64,000 bases of DNA, taken from assembly GCA_029237695.1 (NCBI GenBank), contig CM055268.1:52847131-52911130 (forward strand). The letters run 5' to 3'. Below are positions 14,145 to 26,100 of the stretch, piece by piece; the stretch's first letter is position 1; the number at the start of each line of letters is the position of its first letter. Position numbers and translations under genes: made by a program. This stretch comes from Conchocele bisecta (lineage: Eukaryota; Mollusca; Bivalvia; Lucinida; Thyasiridae). The notes below the pieces were generated by a model, which saw nothing but the letters and a program-made list of their open reading frames with translations, searched no databases and had not been told where the DNA came from.

Positions 14145-17100
14145 CCCCCCCCCACCCCCCCCCCACCACCACCAGAATTATTTATTTATTTCATGCATAA
14201 CCCCACTACCACCAGAATTGTTTTTTTTTAATAACCCCCCACCACCGGAATTGATTTTTTGTATAAAAAGAAATTGCATAAAACACACCCCACCACCAAA
14301 ATTTATTTCTCCTTTTAACCCCCACCACCAGAAAATGAAATTCTTAGGGAGCAATATGTGAAATTGTTTGATTATTACCACTACTGGAAGCTCAGGTCAA
14401 CTAATAGTGTTAAAGTCGTGTCATAAATAACTTTGATGTGTGTCGACATTAGGACACTGACAAGTACTGGTTTGTTATTGGCAGACGTTGTGAACAGCAT
14501 ATCTGTGAAAGAATATATCAAGCTGCTCTTTGTTCTATATTAATAAAACACATTATTATAAATATTAATCATTATACATGTAATACCATCGACTTGGTAC
14601 TTACCCTATACGTGTATGCCATAAATATTCAAATCCACTGAAGTCCATTAGACAGAAAGGCGCCATTATTTTATGAATCCAAAATTGTTATGAATGTCGT
14701 CAATACGTAGTAAATAAGACACGCCCATGAACATTTATACGCACAGTTTCTTCAATAAAACACAAATATTATTAAAAATAAGGAAATTTAGTAGTAGAAA
14801 TGTAATAAATAGGATAATTAATCGTTCAGGATTGAATAGCGTGAACTAATACACTCGTGTTCGTCGGTTCTGCGTAAACAACGCATTCGCTACGCGAACT
14901 TGTTGTTTACGCGGAGACCAACGAACACTCGTGTACGAGATGTCTTGGGGTCGAGATGTCTGACAGCCAATCGAACTAGGCCACTTTCGCTAAATGTTGA
15001 CCAGTGAACATTCTATGTCGGTGTTTTTTTACGGAGACTTCTAAATTGATACACCGACACCCACTTTAATACTTATGGAAAATAACCACCCACCAACATC
15101 ATAGGGGAACTTAACCCCCCACCACCAGAAAGTATAAAAAGAATATACCCCTACCTATAGATATTTTAAATGACGGTTGACCCCACCCAGTAGAAAAATA
15201 AATGAATTAATACGACCACCACCATGCTGTTTTAAAAATCCCATCCCCCCTCCTCCGGGGAAAAAAAATGGAAAAGCCCTAAGGATTTAACAGTCTGTTA
15301 AGCTAACAGAGGTTTTGAGCAACCGGGCCCTGGCTGTTAGTTGATTGGGATCGCATGATAAATTTCGAGATTTGTTGTCCAGCTTATGATCGCTTGATGT
15401 CGTCATTATGTCCGGCTCATAACTTATGGGTCACATCTACAATATGAACGTCACGTAGAACTGCTGATATAAAGTATTTCAAATATTTTGAATGACTAAA
15501 TACAATTTATTTCTTTCAGAGGTTAATTCGTCTCGCACAGCACATCTTTGGAGAAATGTTTTAATTAACCCATTTCATGCTGAGGATATGCCATTTTGAT
15601 TGGGGAAAATCATAAATATTTTCTTTAAATGTGCTCAGAAGTACACGTCGCGATCTCCATTTGAACCATCTCATCGAGGTGGTTCAAATGAGTGGTCGCA
15701 ACATATACTTTCATTGAGAAATAACAAAAATAAAAATAAAATATTTAAAAAAATATTCATACCCGTAAATGTGTATTCCGCATGTAATTGGTTAATACTC
15801 TTCACTTCGGAGGATATGGTAATTACAATTTAATTGTTTGTTACATGTTTGTATCCTGATACTCCATATATCTGAGACCCAGTGCCTATAATGTTAAACC
15901 AGTTTTACTCCCTTCAATTAATCATTCAGTCGCTCATTTAATCAACCAGCCAATCATGGTTACCTGTGTTACAGATATACCATGAGTTTGTGCAAGCGTC
16001 TGACAACCTGGAGCTGGAGAAGGCAGAAAACAAGCGTCTCAACAACTACCTTGATGCAATCCTACAGGTGCGTTCATGTGCCACAGTCGGCCACTCTCTA
16101 CAATGGTATCGTGTTTATGTCGGGAGAAATATCACTTATGGCCTTTGGGGACAGTCTAGTTCCAGTAGCCGATTTCACCAACATTGCAAAGTATACTTAT
16201 CTAGCAAAGTATACTTTGAGGGAGAATCATTTATTTTTCCAGAAATGAATTATGTCATATAGAACTAACGACTGCATATATTTGATGATTAAAAGTATGC
16301 AGAATTATTATACTGAATTTATTTCATTATCAAAGCCAATGGCTGTGATAATGTAATAAATTCAGTATAATAAAAATTAATATATTTATCCTTAAATTGA
16401 AAATTTCTCCCTCAAAGTATACTTTGCTAGATAAGTATACTTTGCAATGTTGGTGAAATCGGCTACTGGTCTGCGAGCAATTTCCTGCATCGAGGTTCAT
16501 TGGCTGACTTGTTGGCAGTGAAGCTATTGATCAAACTCGGTGGATCTACCTCTACACTTGTCGCTGAGGTCACATTTGAGAAAACTTAACGAAGGGAATC
16601 GGAGAACTTGTGACCATTTTACCATTTACGTTATTCACCTAGTATGGCTAGGAAATGAGTAGAATTTGTGAGGATCTCTGTTTTGGAGACGTGTCTCTGA
16701 TAAACAAATGACACAATACATATCAGGTCATGCTTTATGCTAGAATAAAATTGTTTTTTTTATGCACCCGCCACCGAATGGTGAGGGGAGCATATAGTGT
16801 TACAGGCGTCCGTACGTACGTCCGTCCCGAAACCTTAACGCTCTGGGTAAATGGCTTACAATTTCGGTTTCCTTGATCGGATCTGCTTCACATTATATAC
16901 ACACATTGCTTCAATGGTCCTCTGTGACAAAGCCCTGTGACAAAGCTACATTCGTCCCGCCCCCGCTAAGCCCAGGGTCAAGGTCACAGACTTGGTGCGT
17001 TCGAAACCTTAACGCTCGGTTAAATGGCTTACAATTTCTGTTTCCTTGTTTTCAAATGTGTCTCATTTTCTTTGGCTGCCAGCGGGCGCATTCGTGTGCC

Positions 17101-20100
17101 GACAGGCCACATTTCTAGTATTTAAACGAATTGATCTTTGTAATTGTTGGTTCATTGCACCATAGTAATCAATTGAAGCATTGTGTGTGTAGGAGATAGA
17201 AGATGCTCTAGAGCAACTACAGTCGAACCTGTGTTAACGACCACCTGTGAATAGCGACCACCTGTCCACAACGGCCAGTTAAAACCCCCCCCGTCCAATT
17301 TGTTCTTTAAAAGACCTTGGAATAACGACCACCTCCGAACAACGACCAGCGACCAGCGATTTTCGTTCCCACGCGGCATTTTTTACTGCAAACAGCGACC
17401 ATTAGCGACCATTAGCGACCAAGTCATGTTTTGTCGGCAAAATAAAATAACATCGCAATCGCCGATTTTCCTTTCATCACAAAACTCGGCGACATTTTTC
17501 AATGAAAAATATTGGATAACTCCATTAACGGTAATTCCCGATATGTATTCCGTGTCGTGTATTCCAATAGTCATAATGCAATTCTGCGCAAGTCATAAAA
17601 CTCGATCATTAGCTGGCAAACTGTGTTTACACGATGCTGATTCGTCTACAGTGACAAGACTTAAGACTTCAAACACACCGCACTTGTCGAGTGTAAATTT
17701 CACACATCGGGGCACAAGGCCATATCAAAGATCAATACACGCGGTTGCTGACATCAGTCACGTAGTCCACATTACACTGGTACCCTGTCTGATGCGCAGC
17801 ATATATAGCGTTATTCCTAACGACCGGGAACCAGTCTAAAGTGACACGACAAACGTGTTTACATGAATTGGGTCTCGATCTCCGACAAATCACGGCTTAT
17901 TGCATTAGCGACCAGACCAGGCAGTGGATTCGCGTAGTCTGCCCGTGGTTTACATGGTTTACAATGCTCGCGAATCTCTAATTAAAAACATCAGTAATTA
18001 CGTCAGCGGACATTGCCAATTCGTCATAGGCTGCTTAAATATTCGGGCTTGACCAGGATAGTATACAGTACATTGGACAGAAAGCAAATAAGCCTGGTGT
18101 TCTCTCCTGATTTGGACACCTAGCTCGTGTGGGTTACTGGACTTGACGCATTCAATGAAATATTTTTTGTTACAAAAAAAATTGCGGTTTTCACAGGCCG
18201 CGCCACATAGGCTATCGTTTTAATACAGACTATATGACCATTATTAATTTCAACTGGTGGTGTGAAATACTAATGGTCATGCTAAATTAAACCACTTACA
18301 TGTAATTACGACAAGCTATTAAATGGTGCACCAAAGCGGGCCGCGAGATATACTTATCGCGAAGATAATTACTCCCCTTTGTATATAATTTCCAAAGCGA
18401 GGCTGGGTTCAGAACACTAACAACAAGATGACAAAACAAAATAAATTGACTATTTTAGCCATTTTCGTGCAATTTTTAATTGATGAAAAGCATGCATATA
18501 TATATATTACAATAGAATGCTAAAAACATGGCCGACTTTGTTGTGAAACTGGGTAAATGTTCGACCCTTGGAACAACGACCACCTGTCAACAACGACCAC
18601 TTTGGCCACTTCCCTTTGCTGGTCGTTGTTCACAGGTTCGACTGTATACTATGAGGAAGCTTTGACCGAATAGATCGGATAATACACTTTGAAAAAAAAT
18701 AAAATTATTTTACTTTTGCACAGAAATACATGTTGTTACCACTCATCTGAACCGTCTCATCGAGACGGTTCAAATATGTGGTAACAACATACATTTTAAT
18801 TGAGAAATAATTTTTATATTTTTTTTATATTATTCCTTCTGTTACCAGCTATGAATCAGATATCGGAGACGGCTCCCCAGCTAAAGCAACAGCGAATCAA
18901 CTGAGGAGGCTTTGACCACTATAGACCGAATGATACACATTTTTTTCCCCCGAAAATAAAATACTATACAGAAACATATGTTGTGACCACTTTTGAACAA
19001 CAAGTACTTTAATTTAGACATAAGAAAAAACAGAAAAAAAATATTCATGAATTTTGTTACTTGTGAATTTGAATCGCTTGTTCGACTGTTGTGTAGGAAA
19101 TAGAAGAGAAGGCGCCCCAACTCAAGCAGCAGCGACTGGACTACGAGGAGGCATTGACCACTATAGACCGGATGACGCGGCAACTCGACACAGCTAGGCT
19201 GGTGGGTCTCCTTAACAGTGTATAAATTGAATGTTATTTTTGCTCTTCAACACTTGATGAAATGAATGGGGTTGATCGTCCCAGCAGCATCTAAGGTCAT
19301 ATAGAGACGGGACCACAGTTTAAAGTCTCATCCGACAGACCAGTGGGATGGAAATACTATGAAAGGATAGGTTTTGATCCCCTCACCGATAGGCAAGAGG
19401 GGATATAATGTTTGTCCATGTACATGCCTACAGGGGATTAGCTTAACCCTTTCAACTCTAAGTAACTGGAATGGATTTTGATATATTAATTTTGCAACCA
19501 ATCCAACTATCGTAACATTATTTTCTCAAAAATATGAAAATTACTTGCAAAAAGTGCATATCCTGATGAGACGGCTCGTGACGAGCCGGCTCATCTGGAT
19601 TTACACTTTTGGCCAACACCACTATACAGGCCTGTGGGGTTGAAAGGGTTAATGATAAAAATCTCTTGTTGAACAATGAATATAACATAGCAGGTAAATT
19701 ACTGTTTCTTGCCACAGAACTTCTTGATATTACAGAATTGGGGCTTTCCGTAAAAACTAAATTGTGGCTGTGACTGGCTTATGGGATTTGTGACCAGTGT
19801 AGTTCCTGATCAAATAGCACACTCGTGTAGCCTGATAACAATCTATGTTGCTTGTTTGAAGCATGACAGGTGTTTAATGCACGGAATGGCGAACAGTGCA
19901 GATCCTGATCAGACTGTATGGATGCACAGGCTGATCTGGATCTACACTGATCACAAAACCCATTAGCCCCATTTCTCCAGTCACAGCTACAATTACAGTG
20001 TTTGTCATTTTGAAACAATACCCCTAGTTTTTGTCTCGCCCATGTTGGTGTATAGTGAGACATAGCTGTCACAATTCCGGCATTGGCGACATCGTCCTCA

Positions 20101-23100
20101 TTAACAACTTTGTACATTCGTCCAGATGAATTACTCTCGATTCGCCACAATCACGATTCGCCACATCTCGATTCGCCACAGAGTAAACACGATTCGCCAC
20201 AGTTAAAACACGATTCACCACAGTTTAAACACGATTGGCCACAGTATAATTAAAATGAAAAGTATACTATAAAAATAATAAAGATATTAACAAAACATGA
20301 TGACATAAAAAAATAATCAGCTTTTATAACGTTTATATACGTAATGTGAGCCTTGCCCGCAATTATTAACCCGATTTTCCTATGTATCGATTCAATTCAG
20401 GATACGTGTGTCAATTATTTAACACCTGTACGTGTTGACTACCTGTGATCATTGTGTAACGATGCGTCAGGTGTCTTCTACTCAGTTGTCAGACAAACTA
20501 ACACCTCAAATGAAATTGTGAGATGGATCATGGCAAACTGTGTGGCAAATGGTCTGTGAAATTAATCCTTAATCATGGAGTGAAAATGACAATAGACATA
20601 CATAATAGTTTAATACATTTAATATAAAGCACATTTTTAGCACATACAACTTAATACCACTTTTTACCCTCAAATTATGCACCTGAATACCACCATAAAT
20701 ATAGTCTCGTGTCGATAATATATCTAGTGTCTAGTAACACTATAGGAATGAATGGCCTTTTTGTGGAATTTATCGGGGTATAAACTTGGAAAAGTCGTGG
20801 GAATACTGGACGAAGGCCGGAAGGCCTCGTCCAGTATTCCCGCGGCTTTTCCAAGTTTATATCCCCGATAAATTCAACAAAAAGGCCATTCATTCCTTAT
20901 AATTCCAGCATTTGAAATAAATTCATCAAGAAAATGTGTTTATTTTCCGTTTTCTTAAGTATTATTTTAACTGCGCCTCACGGTTATGGAAAGTAGTTCG
21001 GCGTGTGAGTTTACTGGGATATAAATTTTTGACAGAGACTTGCTACGATCGAGATATTACCGTCCAGGGGCCCGTTTCGTAAGTTCGTAAGTGCAAATTT
21101 AGGATCGTCTGGAAATTAAAACTGATGAATTTACATTTATTGAGCATAGGCTGCATATGCAGCCTATGCTCAATAAATGTAAATCCAATAATTGTTTACA
21201 ATAAAACATTGCTAATGTGAAATTTACAGACTATCATAATTTTGCACTTACGAACATTTTAGTCGTAAGAAGTTTAGTGAAACGGGCCCCAGATGTTGAA
21301 TACATCGTGATCCTTTACTCGGATCCTGGCCAAGCTTCATCAATAGCTTCCTAACAATGATGGCTATCCACTCAGGTTTCATTTTGGTGGCCTTGACCTT
21401 AGTGGGTGAGACACTTCCTGGCCATTGCCTAGTACAGGTTCCCGCGGAGCCTTGAAAACCTGGAATAGCCTGGAATTGGACAGAAGGCCATTCAAGGCCT
21501 TGAAAATCCTTGAATTTCACTGCAGGGCCGTGAATGTCCTGCAATTCACTAAGAAAATAAACCTATTACTAGCTGGTAACTGGTTTTAATAGCAAGCTCT
21601 TTATTATTTCTTGATGCATGAATAGAATAATGCTGTCATCCATTAATGGTATCGTGTTGCAAGAAAACAATAGGCAGGGATTCCGCTGGCGATCGCCACT
21701 TTCGCAATTGGCGATAAAAATAAACAATTGGCGATAAAAAATTACAATTTTCGGGGAAAAAATCCAAAGATTTGTAATTGTAATTTTTTTATCGCCAATT
21801 GTTTTATTTTTTTTGAAGTGGCGATTTTTTTATTTTTCCCAGCGGAATCCCTGAATAGGTGTATATCGGCGCTAACAGTTATTTTTGATGGGCAGGGTAA
21901 ACGGACAACATTCTAATATCTGTGCGTTAACTATTTCCGTATCAATATTTAGAAGCATAAATGTATACCTGTCATGATATCGTCTAATAATGGTTTTTAC
22001 GGTTTGGCTATTTAGCTGAGATTGAGTTGTGTAATAACAATAAAATAATGAAAATTATGCAACTGCAATAATTTCCCTAGCAAATCATTGGGTTGTACAA
22101 TTGGATGCTTTGGGGTTAGTTTATACTATAAACTCCCAATCTTTCTTTATCAGCCATGAATTTTATTTTTTTCGACCTTAAAAATCTGAAAATATGGCCT
22201 TGAAAAGCCTTGAATAGCCTTGAATTTTACCACTTTTAATCTGGGGGAACCCTGTAGTTTTAATGGAATAATCCAAAATTTACATGGAACACACAATGTT
22301 ATATATATGTAGGGGTTAATGGGTTAACAGCTGACTACCATTATACTCGGTCACAGGATTTCCAGAACCTGCGGGAAGAGGCCGATTCCAACCACAGAAA
22401 GGGCGCCCATCTCGACCGGGAGAATGTGAAACAGAGGCAGCAAATAAAGGACCTCTCTAGTCAGGTGAGGCATTCAATCTAGTCCATATTCTAGTGTAAC
22501 CGGCTGGTCAGAACAGACATATATGTAGAAATGTTATACGGTGAGAGACTCGAAATAATGTATCAATCATTTGTCTTAAGTAAATCCATTTATTATATGA
22601 CTGACACTTTCAACCAATTTCGGGTCACATGATTGTGGACATATATGATGTTCACCTCTCGGTGCGCGAGAGACGACTCCGATAAGAATATTCGAAATGT
22701 GATATTCACCTGGAGGTGGAGGTGCAATAAGAAATTTACCTCCAAATTACGCACCTTAACTGGAGCTCTGCATACTGCTATACCTGAATATCAGTTTCGG
22801 ACTCGTCGTTGCGCGAGAAGAGTCCGATAATGATATTCGAAATGTGATATTCACCAGGAGCCCGTTTCACTAAACTTCTTACGACTAAAATGTTCGTAAG
22901 TGCAAATTTTAGATCGTCTGTAAATTTCAATTTATGGATTTACATTTATAGAACATAGGCTGCATATGCAGCCTATGCTCAATAAATGTAAATCCCAATA
23001 ATTATTTACAAGAAAACAATGTTAATGTGAAATTTACGGACTATCATAATTTTGCACTTACGAAAATTTTAGTAATAAATTCAGTATAATAATTCTGCAT

Positions 23101-26100
23101 ACTTTCAATCATCAAATATATGCAGTCGTTAGTTCTATGTGAAATAATGCATTTTGGGAAAAATAAATGATTACTCCCTCAAAGTATACTTTGCTAAATA
23201 AGTATACTTTGCAATTTTGATGAAATCGGTTACAGATCAAGATTGTTATAAAGACTGCCAATGGGGGCATCATCAATGGAGGGCAGGCACAATTTCCTAT
23301 GTTTGGTTTCTGGCAATACAGTCTCAGTTTTTTCAGTACTTTGATATGTTTAAGCATAGTCATTGTTACGCCACCTTAGCTGTTGATAGGCCGTTAAACC
23401 CCAACAAACAAAACCAAGTTTATCAGGCAAGGCTAGGAAATGTATACCGAGGAATGCCAAGCCTGATAAACTTGATATCAACAGACACGGAGTTGGTATT
23501 CTGTTCATCAGGTAACGTTTTATGCTAGCCGATAGTCAAATATAAAGTACTCTCCGTTGATTAGATCACTAACTTGTTTACGTTTTGTCATTCGGTAACG
23601 TCATTTGATGCCCGTACCAGATATTTGTATCGGGTCATTGCAGATTCGACATTATGTTGTCAGGCAGGGGTGGGAAATATCCTGAAATCAGGATTTGAGA
23701 TTCCTGATCTTTCCCGAAAAATGCTGTTTAAAATGGATGCACACATTTACGCATAACGCCAAGTCTTGATAATGGCTAAACAAACATATTTTTGCACCCA
23801 CAAATGGCATTTGTGGGTGCAAAAATATGCTTCTTTAGCCATTATCAGGATTTGGCATTGTAACTGTTCCCACCCCTGTAGCCGATTTCATCAAAATTGC
23901 AAAGTACCGGTATACTTATCTAGCAAAGTATACTTTGAGGGAGTAATCATTTATTTTTCCTGAAATGCATTATTGTATCCCCCGGACTTCGTCGGGGTAT
24001 ACTATAGGTTTGACACCTTGCCGAGTCCGCCGCAGACACTTCTTGTCCGGAGCATAACTCGAACACCCTTTGGAATATTTTCATGAAACTTCACACATGC
24101 ATAGACCACGACCCGAAGGTGTGTCGTGCACAAGAATGACAACTCTTGCATAGCTAATTTTTGAGTTATCTCCCTTTTTTATTTTCGCGCACTGATTTCC
24201 TGTCCGGAGCATAACTCGACCACCCTTTGGAATGTTTTCATGATACTTCACACATGCATAGACCACGACCCGAAGGTGTGTCGCGCACAAGAATGACAAC
24301 TCTTGCATAGCTAATTTTTTAGTTATCTCCCTTTTTTGTTTTGCGCACTCTACAAACTGGACATTAATGCATGAAGACCCGTTTTCTCGTGTGTTCTGTA
24401 CACCTTACCTGTAGAGAGAACAATAGCCATCTCCGGTTGAACAATAGTGACTGGGAGAACCATTCACCTGTGCATGTGCTAGCATGTGCAAATGTCCAGC
24501 AGACTGACCACTAACTGACCACACTAACTTATTACAGGTAATTTATACAGGTAAATTATTTCCGTAAACTGTGTTGACAATATTGTGGCAATATGTGGAC
24601 CTGTGCAGATATGATATGTAGATAAATATAGGACTATTAAAAAAAATTCTGGGCTCCAGTAGCGAGCATTATTTATTTTTAATTTTTTAAACTTTTTTTT
24701 TTTTTTTTTTTTCCGTTTTTTTTTTTAAATTCTTTTTCAATTTTTGTCTAGTAGCATAAGGTCGTAAGTGCTATATACGGACTATTATCATATAATAAAC
24801 AATTATTGACTAGTGAGCCATAGAATATAATCTGATATTCTATGGCTCACTAGTCATTAATTGTATAATATGTTCGGGCCAGTGAAAATTGCTTTTGGGC
24901 CCAGGCTCGAGGTCAAGGCGGGACAAGGCGAGACATTTGATTCAGCGGAATTCTTGTTATTTTTAATTTTTAATTATTTTTTTTTTTATTTTTTTTTTTC
25001 AAATTCTTTTTCAATTTTTGTCTATTAGGCCATAATAAAGAAGGTGTTTGTTTGCCCAAATGCGACCGACCCGAAAAAAAACCACTGACTCAAAAATCTT
25101 TTATCGCCGTGAACGTACTAGTATTCTTTTCTTCTTTTTTTTGGCCGATTTTGCCCCTTTACAAAACTATTTTGTACAGGAATAATCAAGTTCGGTATAT
25201 CCAAATCAAGTACGACCTTATAGACTGTGTAATCCAAACGCTTTACTCTTCCGCGCACCTGCTATTCAACAAATAGCGTTGTTATTGACGACGTATTATT
25301 TAAGCGTTTCAGTGATGGTGACGAAAAAAAACATGGCAGCGCCCTGCAGTGGAAATTTCACGCTGTGTTCAACAATTAAAATTCGAATCTCATATACATA
25401 CAGAAGGATGATATTAAATGAGGTATTTCATCAGGATCAACACTGTTTGTCAACAGAGTATATTTAGTAAAGAAATATATTCATATATATCCATCTAGTC
25501 AACATTCCTAGTCAGTATTGTGATTTAGACGTTCTTTGTATGTTCATCTGACATTATATACAAGTATTGTTGTTTTAACAGCATTAAAGTTACTGTGTTG
25601 TTATTAATCGCTTTTTTTTGTAGTACAGCTACCTTAAAAAAAAAAAAAGAAAAAGATTTTGCCTACCTACCTACCCATTTTTTGAAAGTAGGGTCGGGTT
25701 TGGGCAAACTTAAAATCTTTTAATGTGGCCTTAGCATAAGGTCGTAAGTGCTATATACAGACTATTATCATATAATAAAACAATTATTGACTAGTGAGCC
25801 ATAGAATATAATATGATATTCTATGGCTCACTAGTCAATAATTGTATAATATGTTCGGGTCAGTGAAAATTGCTTTCGGGCCCAGGCTCGAGGTCAAGGC
25901 GGGACAAGGCGAGGCATTTGATTCCGCGGAATTCTTGTTTACTTATCTCCCTTTGTTGTTTCATTCACTGATTTTGTGTACGGAGCATAACTCGAACACC
26001 CTTTGGAATATTTTCATTAAACCTCACACATGCATACACCATGACCCAAAGGTGTCGCGCGCAAGAATGACAACTCTTGCATCATTAATTTCTTTACTTA

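Larger units (their letters stand above)
12791..15331. mobile_element. Inverted-repeat element split by nested insertions
   Basis: Left arm AGGGCCCGGTTGCTCAAAGC with TTAGCTTAACAGACTGTTAA and right arm TTAACAGTCTGTTAAGCTAA with TTGAGCAACCGGGCCCT are complements. They are separated by 2.4 kb of other repeats. A solitary right arm is at 31968-32013. The original element was probably a short palindrome later invaded. Confidence 0.65.
19653..21065. other. Intron 10 middle part
   Basis: 19761-19991 is a GTGGCTGTGACTGG..CAGTCACAGC inverted repeat copy. 20130-20245 has six or so copies of CACGATTCGCCACA. 20745-20896 is a long perfect-type palindrome listed separately. No exon is seen. Confidence 0.5.

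Noticed and set aside
13782..14231. 149-codon polyproline frame and complementary polyglycine frames
   Set aside because: They are translations of the poly-C/poly-G block; there is no splice, start or homology support.
17300..17839. 179-codon frame inside the TA-flanked element
   Set aside because: No transposase DDE/D motif, helix-turn-helix or similarity that I recognise; sequence looks non-coding.
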